Origin: Distichodus sexfasciatus
Taxonomy: Eukaryota; Chordata; Actinopteri; Characiformes; Distichodontidae
DNA: 64,000 nucleotides
NCBI GenBank assembly: GCA_032718565.1
Contig: JAVGVS010000018.1
Location: 4,270,017-4,334,016, forward strand
Reading direction: 5' to 3'
The notes below the pieces were generated by a model. It did not search any database. It worked only from the letters and a program-made list of their open reading frames with translations, and was not told the origin of the DNA. Shown here in pieces: positions 24,198-36,767 of the stretch (position 1 is its first letter; each line of letters starts with the position of its first letter). The position numbers and the translations under genes were made by a program.

Positions 24198-24703
24198 TGT
24201 GATTCAAACAGAGAATAAATTCCATCCAATTGGGGGAAAAAGTTGCTTTTTACCCAAATATTTTATAACAAATAGAGCTACACCATAATACAGTGAATTT
24301 TTTGCTTAAGGCTATTATCGCACCACCAGATTCTCATACCGGCCCGAGCCTGGACCAGAGGCTCTGTAACTTCGGCCAAAAAGGAAAGAAAGAGGCCATA
24401 AAAAATGGCTGTGGAAAAAACGGTCAAGCAGAGCTGTATATGTTTTATAATGCATCGTTCTGACAGGCGGCGTTCTCATATCTCGTGTTCTTTTCTTTAA
24501 CTCTTGCATCATGGGTGTAAATTAGACATGAGATGATCCTGCTTTTCCATGCAGGCCTAACTCTGAGCTCTGGTTTAAAATTCCGTCTGAATATTGCAAC
24601 ATGGATCGACACGTTAGAGTGGTGAGAAAAATATTTTTTTTGCTGTAAGATACAATAAGTGCTTAAGTGTTTGAAAACCAAAATCAGAATCAAATAACGA
24701 TAA

Positions 24704-25245
24704 TTAGACATGGTACGATGCCACTTTTTAATGTTTGATACCAATTTGTATATCTGCCGATACGATACAAATCCGATAGAAAAAAACGTCTGAATACATG
24801 ACTGAGATTATTCTGTTATGCTTAAGGAAATACTTGACTTAAATAAATAAAACAATGTAATAATCACACACCCATATGTATATGCTAAACTATTTATTAT
24901 TAAAATAACATCTCAAAAATTATTCCTTTAAACACAGTTGTGTAGTTCAGTGACGCTCCCTAATCCTGCGGCGCTAAAACCATCAGGAACACAGAGGTTG
25001 TGAGTGAGAGCTGGTGTTGTTAAGGAAATTAAACAGTATCATGGTGTGATTTGCTTTCTGATTTTGGGCTTGTAGTGTGTTGCGTTGCTTGTTCTGCTCA
25101 GTGTCATATCAATATGTAGGAATTAGTGTGAATGTCGGACAATAAACCAGCTTCACCACTGTCACACTTCACATGCATTTACAGAATCACCGATACCAGA
25201 TACTGAGTTATTATCGGACTGATACCAATCCATGAATGGGATTAA
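24704..25245 (+). mobile_element. hAT-type MITE family 1
   Basis: Left TTAGACATGGTACGATGCCA, core ctaatcctgcggcgctaaaa shared with 1-319, right end degraded near ccaatccatgaatggg. Confidence 0.6.
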
Positions 25246-25762
25246 ATATCGTAATTTCTTTTATTTTTCAAAATAACTAAAACACAATATTTAAATAGAG
25301 GCTCGTTAGTTCCGCTTCCCACACTGCAAACGGGTTTCAAACCGGTGAAATAAAAAAACAACTCCAAAGGCATGAGATTATTTTCCTTTGCTATTTAGCA
25401 GGATTAATCTCCCAGTATTATGACAGAGGATCTGTATTTAGGCGAGGACGGGAGGCTTCCGCACAAACTGATCAACTTCAGTCTTCCAGAAAATTCCAAA
25501 CTTCAGCACTTTCAGGGCCGGTTTAATGCTTATATAGCAATAATGTGGGTTTTTTTCCCCTCTATTTGAAAGTCTTTAGGATGTATTTAAATGAGAGATT
25601 TAGTTAATGAGTTTGGGCAAACTCTGGAACAGTCTTTTAAGCATTATCATTCTCATTAATTTTCAGAATTACTCACTGTGTTGTGATAGCTGTCATGGAC
25701 TTCAGACTTCAATTAACTAAATACTACATACACACATATATAAATATATATAATATATGTAT

Positions 25763-25765
<3 letters not shown>

Positions 25766-25804
<39 letters not shown>

Positions 25805-25866
25805 ACGGAATATGAATATGTGTGTGGGCATATGTGTATACGTTGGTCTGTTTGTATATGCCTGCA

Positions 25867-25891
<25 letters not shown>
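25766..25891. repeat. two (TG)n microsatellites
   Basis: Runs at 25766-25801 and 25867-25891. Confidence 0.95.
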
Positions 25892-25897
<6 letters not shown>

Positions 25898-26233
25898 AAA
25901 GACATTTTCTTTTTAAATTCTGCAATTTACAATTTCTCAAGAGCAGAAGGCTAAGCCTTGAGATAAATATGCAAATACACACGAACTGCCAATACAAGCT
26001 TTTTTTCTGGAAATTAATGGATTCAACAGCTACAAGTCGAGAGGAACAATGCCCTTTGGGGGGGGGCTTCTTTTCTAAAGAAAGCAAGCCAGAGAAGGAA
26101 ATGATGATCTCTCTTATTTACTCTGTTGGACGCTAAAGGAACTTTATCAGTCTGGTTTACTTTGACATTATAATCCATTCTTAATCTGTAGTCAATATAA
26201 AAATACTGATCAAGAATAATTTATCATTTGGAT

Positions 26234-26340
26234 TAGAGCTGCAACAACTAATCGATTGAATCGTTTAAAATCAAATATTAACAGGTGGCAACTTCTTTAA
26301 TAATGGACTAGTTGGGTCTACATTATTATACACATACGTA
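26234..26340 (+). mobile_element. hAT-like MITE left-end fragment
   Basis: TAGAGCTGCAACAACTAATC is a typical hAT-type terminus. No matching right end was found. Confidence 0.4.
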
Positions 26341-26382
26341 CAGTGGCTACTCCCTAATGTGGGGGCAGTAAGCAAACCAAAG

Positions 26383-27171
26383 TAGAGCTGAAACGATTAT
26401 TCGAGTAACTCGAATAATTCGATTACAAAAAATGGTCGAGGCAATTTTTCTAGAATCGAAGCTTCGTTTAAGTCATTTAAATCGCTACAACATGCGCCGC
26501 TTGTGTTTCACACAGACGCTTATTAATGACGCACAAAATTGTCAGTGGCGCGATCAAGGCGAGAATAGATCCCTCTGTATGTGAACGTATTTGTGAGATA
26601 TTCCGTGCACAAAAACAGAAGTAAATGCATAAAAACGCATAAATGACATTTTTTGCGACGTAAACACGCACGCTGTTTGTAAGCGCCATTACTCGCTGAA
26701 ACGCTCCATTTCCGTCAAAACGTCCCCTTTATCGCAGACAAAACGCATATTTCAGCTGATAAATAACCACATCAACCAGCGTTCCACTCACAATACAGCC
26801 ATTTATTAAGATTTTCCCATCAATTTTTTTCATAGTTCGTTCCAGAACGCGCTGAACCCTTTATTGTGACGCGGCCCCGAGGCGTGCGCAGGGGATTGTG
26901 GGAAATGCAGTTCTCTTCCAGAAAGGCCAAAAGCAACTCATTTTATTGGCCAAATTGATTCAAAATGACCCTTGAACTCCATGTTTCTTCATTTTCAATT
27001 GAATACAACAACATAAAGTGTATTTGACTAACTTCTACTCACACTACAATAAGCCTAATAACAAATGTATTGTCATTTTTATTTACATTTTTAAAATCCG
27101 ATTACTCGATTAATCGATAAAATAATCGATAGATTACTCGATTACAAAAATAGTCATTTGGTGCAGCCCTA
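26383..27171 (+). mobile_element. hAT MITE family 2 with 8-bp TSD
   Basis: 789 bp. Left TAGAGCTGAAACGATTATTC, right end read inward TAGGGCTGCACCAAATGACT. It is flanked by perfect duplications AACCAAAG (26375-26382, 27172-27179). The interior shares modules with 9399-10350. It has no ORF for a transposase. Confidence 0.85.
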
Positions 27172-27316
27172 AACCAAAGCCGCAGTGGCAGTAAAGCAGC
27201 ATTAAGCTGGACGCTGATCGTCATAAAAGAATAAGAAGGAGACGAGTCACAAAAACTGAAGTAACTGTGTAGAAACGCATGAATGACATTTTCCGTGATG
27301 TAAACACATTGTCGCA

Positions 27317-28135
27317 TTGATGGCCTTGTAGCAGGAAGCTCGTTTATGGATCAGGAGGTTGTAGGTTTAAATTAGGGATGCACCATATGGAAATTTTTGG
27401 ACGGTACCGATATCCGATGCAGATAATTGAGGAAAACAGAGTTGGGACGTGTATAGACAAGATATTTTGCTCGCCAAAGTTCCACTGTGCATTCGGAATT
27501 CTGGAATGAAAATAACACCACAGCTCTTAACATTTCTAACACAGCGCCCAGCGTCCAGCGAGCGTGAAGGTGGAGTGGCGCGAGGGTGGAGCATTTCGAG
27601 CGTAGTGCACGTTTTAAGAAAAAGTCAGTGTACCAAATAGCGTACCAAGTCAAATAGGGCGCATGTGACACTCCATGTGCACTACCTAGTGTGTAAAGAG
27701 CCGTTAAGTTACAATCCCGGCTATTTCCTGAGATGAATAATAGCACTTACAAAATTATGGTGAAGGCGCCTCACCTACCATACTGTTAAGTGCAGTAGTA
27801 CGCAGCTTGGGGCAACGCCCATGTGTGAGCTCACATTCGCTAAGTGAAGCAAACACACAATTTAGTTTAGTTTAGTTCGAGTCGAGCGCGTAAAGACAAG
27901 ATTTTGCTCAGAATTTTGGCACAAAAAACGCCATACACTTTAAGACAGAAAGCACGGGACGTATAAAATCCCACCTCAGACTTTGGACAATTATCGGCCG
28001 AATGATTCCAATATGATTCAGATATTATTGTGGACTCCTAGTTTAAATCCAGCTCTATCCTACTGCCAATACTAACACCGTTAAGCCCCTGAGCAGGTTA
28101 CTCCAGGAGGACTGTCCCTGTATTTAGGGAATGCC
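27317..28135 (+). mobile_element. SINE family B, split by a hAT insertion
   Basis: The head ends ggaggttgtaggtttaaat (to 27372). The rest resumes at 28041 with gtttaaatccagctctatcc and gttaagcccctgagcaggtt. Joined, it matches the family B copy at 60229-60420. Confidence 0.65.
27373..28040 (+). mobile_element. hAT-like MITE with 8-bp TSD, nested in SINE
   Basis: 668 bp, left TAGGGATGCACCATATGG, right end read inward TAGGAGTCCACAATAATATC (weak inverted repeat). Perfect 8-bp duplication GTTTAAAT at 27365-27372 and 28041-28048, inside the B box region of the SINE. Confidence 0.8.
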
Positions 28136-29433
28136 AGTTGTTTCAGTTGTACACTCTGGTCTGCTGCTGCTTCATTTTTTTTTAGACATTTTTGCCCTAA
28201 TGGGTACAATATTCCTTTAAAGTTGTGGAATCTCTGCCCAAGTAGTAAACATTCTTGATGTTTTCCATCCTGAGCAGCGGCCAGATTGGGGACATGAGTG
28301 CTTCATTACCGCTTTATCTGTCCACTGTTCTTGTGAAGCAGGAACAATTAACCCCGCCTTCAGCGTGATTGATATAGGCTTTGCTTTCAATTTGTTCCAC
28401 TACACAAATCATGAAATTCGCAATGTGCCCATCCTTATTGACCTACACTTTCTAACACAGGGGGCCACAATGAGATGAAAGGAATTAAAGAGGAGGGAGC
28501 CGCAAAGCCATGAAATAACGTATTTAAAAACAGCACCAGACGTGACCTCACAAAACCTGCTCTACTTCAAGTGCACTCCACAGAAAGTTGTTTTCTATTC
28601 AATTGAAAAAGTTTTCCATGCCTTTTTTTCCCCCCTCATCGCGGTCGGAACGCCACGGGAGATTTGTAGAAGTGCTGAACATGACGGTTATCTCGTAAAC
28701 AGGGTTCAACTATTTAAGAAAAACAATGAATTTCGAACGCTCCTGCCAAACAAATCTTATCAAATGTGAGCTCTTAAGTTGCAGCCAATCAACTAGTACA
28801 TGCTTGGACACCTACTTTGCATCAAGTGCGTTTAGACTCAAGTTTCTCGAGCGCGTGGCTCATCAAGTGTAATTTTATATCAGCAAAGTCAGTGGCGCAG
28901 GTTTTATGTATGGAAATGCCAGAAGTGCATAATACACACCGCCCAATTTTGGTCACAAACAAAAGCGCTAGTCTGCTGTTCATATCAAACATTTGCTTAT
29001 TACTCGGAGGAAAACTTCTGACTGAAGACGACTATATTAGCATAAATCTCCTAAAATAAAACAAACAGGAGCTTTCTAACTCCTTCTCCTTTTAGCTTAA
29101 TACAAATCAGAATCCTACACTTTACTTAACAAAACGAGAGTTCACATTTGAAAAGCAAATGACTAATAAAAAGCCAAGCTGTTTTACTTTGAGACCATGA
29201 AAGGATTCCCGAAGTTTCCGAGTGTTGTTTACTTTAGCTTCTGGCTATTTTGACATATCAATAGCAATATGACCTTTCCCACAGTCTGCAGCAAGAGCCT
29301 CCGGAGAAAAGCCTCATTTGTCAGGGATCGGAGCAAATTTTCGCCTTCATTAAACGAAAGCAATGTCGACGTTCCACAGTTTACCAGCAGAAACGTGACG
29401 GCAGAACGCGTTATCCATCCCTGCAGTCTCTCG

Positions 29434-29460
29434 TGATGATGATGATGATGATGATGATGC
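29434..29460. repeat. (ATG)n microsatellite
   Basis: Nine tgatga-type triplets; it gives the poly-His ORF on the minus strand. Confidence 0.9.
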
Positions 29461-30112
29461 AGTGTTGAGGGCTGAAGCCAGCATCCCGTAGCCGTGGGTT
29501 TGGAAAGCTGCGCCCCCGCTTCAGCCCTGGGAAAACGGCAGCACAAAGCCAGCGAATAAAGCCGAGCACGGGTGGCCGTCTTCAGATGACGCCATGCTTC
29601 AGGAATGCTTTAGAAAGAGTGCGCCTCGTGGCGAGGCCCGAGCCGGCTCACCTCCGCTTTTCCTCTGCCAAAATCGCCACTATGACATTCGGTTATTAAA
29701 GTGACAGGTGGCCTGCCATGCATATGCGCCACTCCATCCGTTTCTACAGGTCGTGCGGCGGGTGTCACGCCGAGCCGTCGGGGCGGTCTGCGGGGAGTTA
29801 ATCGGGCCATGTCCTGCCTCCTGCTCACCCTAACCGGAATAATCAATTGCAATTTCACACAGGGAACCTCGAATCGGGCACTGAGGCCCGGGCAGGTGTG
29901 TATGGTCAGATTGCGGTATGATAAGGTGGTGGTGGTGGGGGAGAAAAATGGGGGGATTTGTGGGGGAAGTCACTGAGACTTATTGGAATTACCATCTTGG
30001 TGGAGGGCCACCTCGCAGAAACGAGCCAAATGGTTGACACAGGCAAGAGCCAGACAGTTCGGAGAGACAGATGTGCGAGTGTTGAGGAAAACACCACCAT
30101 GCTGGAAGGTAG

Positions 30113-30185
30113 GGCTGGACGATATGACAATATCAAATCATTATCACGATTTATTAAACGCTTTACCTTGATTACGGTTAATGAA
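30113..30185 (+). mobile_element. hAT-like MITE left-end fragment
   Basis: TAGGGCTGGACGATATGACA terminus. No right end seen within 500 bp. Confidence 0.4.
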
Positions 30186-33100
30186 CAGTTTGTTTGCTTA
30201 TTCACTGACATGCTTTCTGCGGCATCAGTGTGGGTTCAGCACCAGTTTAGAGAAGTTCTGTTTTGGACATGACATATTTACCTGCATTTCACATGTGGGA
30301 ATGAAAAGCTGTGGATGAGTGTTCACCATTCATTAAAATTAACATTCCATCGCATGTTCATATTTCATGATTTTTTAAGGAGGAAATCTACTAAATATGT
30401 TCGGAATCCGCTGTTTTTGTTCATCCAGCCAAAATGACGGCATTTCCTAATCACATTCATTTTCCACTTGCGACACAAACTTCCTTAAAAAAATAGCTGC
30501 TGAATGTGGATCGGAAACACATTTGCACTCCTGCTACATTCTGCCACAATCCGTCCCAGACCGTCTCCAATCCTAATCCAATTAAACGTGCATTTACACC
30601 TGACTTTCAACTCGGCCGAGTGCTATCCGGTCTTGATCCGATCCCCAAAAAAGCATATTATTGCCAGGTGTAAAAAAAAAAAAACGAGGTGTGCCGAGGC
30701 ACAGGAGACAGCGTGACATGGTAAAACATCCCAAAGCAAGTTACAGCATTCTGGGAGGAGGGGAAACTCCAAAGTACATTCAAACCATTCAAACGCCTTT
30801 GCCTGCGTGCGCTCTAAAGTCGGCAAATGTGTACCCCGTACAACTCAACCCCGCATAATTCGTGTGTTTCATCTGCTGGTTCAAACGCCAGGCTTATCTG
30901 CTTCCCGCATGCCAGTGAGCCACCGCTGTCTGTTTCCCAGCAGCCTCTGGATTTGTCAGCGCACAAGTCGGAGAGAGAAGCCAAAACGGAGGGCTGAGGA
31001 GCGGCGAGCGTGGCACCGGCTAAAGGCCAGCGTTCGCTTCTAGCGCTGCGACGCGATCTGCATGCCTAGAAGGGGGGGAAAAAAGCAGATGGGAGTCAGC
31101 GGGCAGAACATCTGTCTTTAGCGGTCGACGCTAAATGAAGGTCTCCCAGCCACTGCGGACATTAAACGCCAGGGAGGAGGCCTCGCTTTTACCTCCGCCC
31201 CGAACCATAACATGACCTGCGAGGCCGTTCTTAACCCCCTGCCGCCAGATCCGCTCTGATCTTTTTCCACCAGAGAGAAAAAAGGGAAGGTGTGCAACAG
31301 TTCCAGCAGTTTATTCACCGCTATATGACGGGCAAAAGAAATACGGGCATGTGTGCCATGTAGGCAGGACATTTTCTTGCCTTGCACTCAAGGACAAACT
31401 CCTGAAAAAGGTGCACGGTCAGCAAAGCAGCAAAGAGGTTCCCACAAACTGTCTAATATTTGTTTATTAGAACAATAAATGATGGCGGTGATTAAATATA
31501 CTGCTTATGATAAAAGACTGCCATACGTTCGTCTTCCCAGAGAGGCGTGCTGTAGCGCTGGAGCGTTGCAGCAGCGGCAGCGGCGGAGCATGAAGGCTGA
31601 TCGAATTATTAAGGCAAACAGCTAAAACAGCCTCGACCGAAATGAAGGAGACGAGGAGGCGAAAAAATCTCCTGCAATCCTATTGACCGGTCCTTGTCTT
31701 CTAACAGGGAGGCCGACAGAAACAGAGGGGTGAATATCTAGGGTTGGTGACTGAGTTCACAGGTTTATGTGTTGACGTTTGTATCTCTCTCCCCAATGCG
31801 AACACCAACAATTCTGCTGCCATCGACACCACCAACCATAAGCATAAAGGGGTCCGGCTCGGTGTTGAAAAACCAAAGGCAGAAAAAATCCCCCGCCTGC
31901 CTCAACAAAAGGCGGACATAAAGCCGGCTCGTCCGTGCACCGACACAGCGGCGTGCATCTCGCCTGCACCATTACCTTTGTGGGATGCATCTCCTCTTTA
32001 TGTCTGCCTCTCTGTGCTGACCTTCACAGCGGCGGCGGCGGAGGGTGGAGGGTGGAGGGGAGGGAGAGCGGCCGTAATCACCGCGCCACACGCCGCACAG
32101 CCCGCCACAGATGGAGGCTGGAAATCCCTCTTAATTGTGATAAATACGCATCGGAACGGCGCGCCCGCTTCCAATCCGCGCCGCATTCAGCGCCGTCCAA
32201 TCGCTGGGCGGAACTGTGCAGCCTTTGTTCAACGGCGAGGCACGGCTCTAGTCGGTATAGCTGCATACCATGCGGGAGGCTTTGCTGTTTTGTTGCTGAT
32301 AACAAGGTCAAAGTTCAAAGCTTTTCTTTGCTTTTGACCGTTCCTTAATAAAATGATACAGCAGTGTTGAAATGTCTAATTATGCAATTCCAAAGTGTGA
32401 GAGGAACACTTGTAATAAAACTGAAAAAATTAATGCCATGTTCTTAAACTAGAACGCAGATCCACGTAGATACCTGTTGATTTAAGAATAGCTACTTAAA
32501 AAGTGGAACAAAAAATTTCATCATTAACACAGCAATAAAATTTCACTGCTTTACACACATCAAGCATTCGGCACATAACATCACTGCTTCAGTTCCGCAC
32601 CCCGGCTCCCGATCGTCTTTCACATCGTTCTATAATTCCACTACACTAATGTAATAGGAAATGGGACTATTTAGCACTTTTGTTTGCCCTGGGAAGAGAA
32701 GGAGGAGGAGAAGGAGGGAGGCGGATTTCTTCGACACAAAGCTAACTCTGTGGTTACTGTTGTGTATGAACTCATGCCAACCCCGTTTCTCTTTCCAAAA
32801 ATTCTCCTCCCACTCCCCCCACAGTCACTGAGTCCGAGAAAGGCGACCCTCGCATCCAGCCACTGGTCCGGCGGGAAGCTACGCTGGCAAACACGCGGAT
32901 GCTATTAAGAGGCATTGCATTAAATATATACTCCCACACCTTCAATCAGAATTTCAGGCCGAGCGTTATTCGGTTCAGCTCTCAAGAGAAGCCACACAGC
33001 AAATCACAGAAGTGCGATTTAGCCCGTCTGAATGCCAATAGGAGACAGGTGATAAAGAGAGCACTCATGCACAGGCTATGAAGTTTCTGCCCTCAAAATT

Positions 33101-33976
33101 AATTCCATCTTCCAGATTTCTATCTATGTGATACGCTCAGAATGGCACACAAATATGCTCCTGCCACTAAGATTACTGCAGACTGACTTAGCATAAACAT
33201 TTCCTGCTGCTGGGCCGGGGACAGAGCCGGGTGTATCTCCAACGCTATGAGCCCATATTATGAAGGAATGTTAGTAGATGCTACAGAATTTTCAGCATTT
33301 CGGCAAGTCGGATATGGACAGTCTCTCCATTCCTCAATTTCCTTTAATGACAGATTGACATAAATAGTCCAAAGCCCAGTTTGCAAAGGAGGACTAAACA
33401 TATTGTGGTAAATAAGTGAGGCCTTGTCTACTTTGTAAAATGTCACACACCCTAAGATGAAGAAAGACACACATATGCTACAGGTGCACAAAAATATTAC
33501 AGTTCACTGCCGTCCAAATGCTGTATGTGTCTAATATACAATACGATCATGCAAAAATGTGAACAATTATATCCTGACATACACTAATATGCATAAAGAG
33601 TTATCACATTTCCAATTCATAAGAGAATGTTACTGCAGATTTTATCTGTAGCTTTGCTTTATGTTATTGGCGAAAAATTGCCACTGGGTGAGAAAAAGAT
33701 TTTTAACCTGGCGTGGATGTGTTTAAAGAAATTAAACAATTATTTACAAACAGTGATTTTATGATAATTACTGAAGAATGACCAGCAGTATTAGATACAA
33801 ATCTAACTGGAATTTGAGTTACATTGGCCTGTACAGTAAAGAAAAAGGAAACGAGCAACGGATAAGAAAAATCAATTTGAAGATAATATGTTGATTAAAG
33901 TAATCTCCCAGGCTACTAGATAGCACTAGTGGAGAGAGGCTCTAACTAGTGTGTAGATAATCCTAACATTACCTGG

Positions 33977-34001
33977 CGGAGTGTGTGTGTGTGATCCGAT
34001 A

Positions 34002-34078
<77 letters not shown>
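33977..34078. repeat. long (TG)n microsatellite
   Basis: About 75 bp of pure TG after a shorter run, ending right at the edge of the npas3 CpG island. Confidence 0.95.
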
Positions 34079-34080
<2 letters not shown>

Positions 34081-34591
34081 CCATGCGCTACATGTAAAGT
34101 TCCTCAACAGCTGCCCGCTAATTTCTCCCGCCTTTTAACGTCCCGGTGCAAATCACAGCAATCCGACAAGTAATCGCACCGCCCGGCCTAGCGCTTCGAG
34201 GAGGACGAGGCGAGAACAAACAGCGGCAATGTCACCGATAATATTCGGTTAAAGCTCCAGACCGCGGCAAGCGACGCGAAGCCCCATAAAAACCCCGCTA
34301 AAGTGGCCGCGGTGCTGGACGCGTTTCCCAGCCCGCCGCGTCCCGCCTCCGCCCCCCGGAACACACGCCTTGGCCGCTCGGCGGTAAACCTGTTACCCAA
34401 AACCGCGCCGAGCTTATCCCCGTATTCCCGACACACACACACACACTCTCTCACACACACACAGGCAAACACACACACCTCCCACGGAAAGGGCACGGGG
34501 CGAAAGTTCTGACATCTCAATCAAAAATGCACGGCATGTTAACGAGCGGCGACGGCGGCTGTTTTGACGCGTAGGACAAACCGAGCGTTAC

Positions 34592-34641
34592 CGTTCTCTT
34601 CTTGAAGGGTCTTGCTGAATGCTGGGCTTGGTGGGCGCCAT
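34592..34641 (-). CDS. npas3: npas3 first coding exon (MAPTKPS type)
   Basis: ATG at 34641 in good context (aagATGg) begins MAPTKPSIQQDPSRRER, nearly identical to the canonical human NPAS3 start (MAPTKPSFQQDPSRRER). The coding part is 50 nt and ends gaacg|gtaacg (GT 34591-34590), leaving a split Arg codon in phase 2 as in mammals. It lies in a CpG-rich block. Exon 2, encoding the segment before the bHLH domain, was not found between 1 and 34590, so intron 1 runs out of the window, as expected for a gene with very long introns. Confidence 0.92.
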
Positions 34642-34743
34642 CTTCCTGCAATTATTTGATTTCTTACTTTTTTCCCCCCCTCCTCTTCGGGCTTATTATT
34701 CAGACGTGCAGCCGTGGAGCGCGACAGTCGTGCGGTATGGAAA

Positions 34744-34767
34744 CTAGGAGTATTTGAACAGCGCCAT
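34744..34767 (-). CDS. upstream ORF in npas3 5' UTR
   Basis: A seven-codon ORF (MALFKYS, stop TAG) starts with a strong Kozak context (gccATGG) about 125 nt upstream of the npas3 MAPTKPS start codon on the same strand. If the transcript begins upstream of it, it would be expected to reduce translation of the main ORF. Its presence in the mRNA is inferred. Confidence 0.4.
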   Translation of the reverse strand: MALFKYS

Positions 34768-35000
34768 GGCGGTTCTCTGGACCGGTCGTGCCCCCTGTCT
34801 GGGTCCGTGTACAGGCATTCATGAGCGGGGAAGAGAGAGAGAGAGAGCGCCGGAGAATCGCCGCGCCGCAGCTCCGGAGGCACGCCGGGAAAGTGAGCGC
34901 CGAGCCGGGGACGCTTCTCGATTCGGCCGCGGTCCTTCTTTACGGCGGGGGCTGGAGGTGAATCAGGGCATAAACGGGACCGTCACATCATGACATCCCC

Positions 35001-36767
35001 CCGCTACAGTCCCCTTCATTCCAGCGCTCTGTCAAGCCCCCTTTCCCTCTATGTTTGTCTGCATTTTCCAGCTTTTTTCCCTGCTTCGCTCCCTGTGCAG
35101 CAAGACTCATCTCTCCTGCCGGCGCAACAACGCCACTCAGTTGTAGTTGGAGACAGTTTTTGCTTTGCTCGGAATACAGGTTGATCTAACGCGGAATTCT
35201 TCTGATTTGGCTAAAGGACCGCAAAAGCGCAACTTGATTTGTTTCTGCTGGAAACCACTTTGGTTTATTTTTCTTCCCCAATACCTTTGTTTTGCTAATT
35301 TAATGCACGAAAAAACGAGACTGTTTGCTATCAATATATTAGAATCATAACAAAGCCCCTAGTTATGATAAACAAAAATGTGAAATAACTATTTCATTTT
35401 TATTTTAGCTTTAATTTATTACTAAGCGCTATTACCTACTTCAATTATGCAAATGACAATTTATCATCTTCAAAATAAGTGTCACCTATTCATTTTGGCC
35501 TAGAGCAAAATCTGTTCTCTTATACAACCAAAGAAAACTGACCACAGAATAAAATCATATTGCTCTGTATTGGTAAATATAAAGCTTATTAATTTAATGG
35601 AAAAGTGATTGCACTTTTGTGTTTGTGCTTTTGTGTTTGTTGTTTAGCTTGTCTTTAAAGAAAGCCTGTCAGTCTTAACTGAAGTAATGAGCCCTTTTAA
35701 TTAGACAAGAAAGGTGCATTACAAGCCATGACCCCTCAAGGTCAACAGCTGGGATAACGTGGTGTAAATTCATGTGCTGCCTTCTGAAGCTAAACTGAGA
35801 TAGAGGTCCAAGTGGTGTGTGGAGGCTACAAATTAACTTTTTCGCACATAAGTTTGAAATTTTTACAAATATCAAGCTCAGCCCGTTTTTCCTCTCATCA
35901 GAGCAAACTTGTATAACTTTTTATAAGATGATCAAGCAGAGTTTATCATATATGTAGCACCTATACATATGCTATTAAAGCCTAAAATAACTATTTACAG
36001 TAATGTTGCCTGCATTCTTGCCTGCATTGTGATGTATGGTACTAAATTGTTTGAATTGCACTATGTTGTCGCCAAACTCTTATTTCCAATATATTATAAA
36101 TCGTCACATATGGTTGCTTCATTTTGTACACTTAAAGAAACATTTGTCATATAATACACACATTCTTTGCTTTGTGCTTTATCTTAAACTGCAGTGGACA
36201 AAGTACAAATTTGTTACCTGTGACCTATGTAAAAGTAAGTAGAGTTTTTAAATGGAAACTAAACAGTGACTATAATCATAATATGGTTGTTTACATACCA
36301 TTTTGAATATTTTTCTTGTATTATAAACTACACGTATGGGTGTTTTCATACCAAACTGAGCATTTTTAACTATACGGTATGCATTTACATAATATTTGTA
36401 AAGCTGTACGGTATATAGGTTGATATTAGATATAAAACTTTAATTGATGTGCCCTAAAAAGTTGCTTCAGCGCGCCCGACGGCACTCCACTTAATAAACG
36501 TAAAGTGAAATAACTTTCTATGGTCATAAATCTGAGATAATTAATTGACTCACAGCACTCATTAAGACCCAAACTCAAAAGTGGACAACAAAATCCCACA
36601 ACAGCGAAGAAATTTGGCAGATCTAAGCGATAATCTACGTTCAAAGGGCTCTGCGCTACTCTAAACCTAGATATATTCGGTGTGTAATTAGCGCAAATGT
36701 GGTGAAATTGGTGAGAATCTGGATGTAAGTGAAAAAGAAACATTCTTTTTGTTTTATGTACACATAC
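35001..36767 (-). other. npas3 sequence between the two first exons
   Basis: AT-rich, with no mobile element or ORF I would call coding. It is an intron for transcripts starting at the 36.9 kb exon and promoter-upstream DNA for those starting at 34.6 kb. Confidence 0.5.

Larger units (their letters stand above)
1..34591 (-). other. npas3: npas3 intron 1 (partial), transposon-rich
   Basis: No exon of npas3 or of another gene was recognised. In particular, no bHLH segment was found on the minus strand. Stretches without listed repeats (320-1330, 3400-5270, 5885-6625, 8640-9395, 10350-11360, 12070-13085, 15830-16560, 17230-18210, 18540-20725, 21915-22330, 23080-23735, 25245-26230, 28140-30110, 30190-33960) are unique-looking intronic DNA. 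Open frames there follow base composition, not codon structure. Several GC-richer pieces (15.9-16.4, 19.5-19.75, 29.5-29.8, 30.8-32.3 kb) are not CpG islands with adjacent exons as far as I can see. Confidence 0.7.
34100..35000. promoter_or_regulatory. CpG island around npas3 MAPTKPS exon
   Basis: High CpG density on both sides of the exon, with runs such as gccgcgtcccgcctccgcc near 34335 and cgccgcgccgcagctccgg near 34860. This is consistent with a CpG-island promoter and 5' UTR for the short npas3 isoform. It is bounded on the left by the long (TG)n tract. Confidence 0.5.

Noticed and set aside
29229..29546. ORF with a poly-His run
   Set aside because: The run is an (ATG)n microsatellite and the rest has no homology that I recognise.
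31744..32337. 197-codon plus-strand ORF
   Set aside because: GC-rich intronic DNA open in several frames on both strands; the product resembles no protein I know and has no codon-type bias.
34539..34883. 114-codon minus-strand ORF across the npas3 exon
   Set aside because: It is in another frame from MAPTKPS and runs through the 5' UTR and past the splice donor; the npas3 frame explains the exon.
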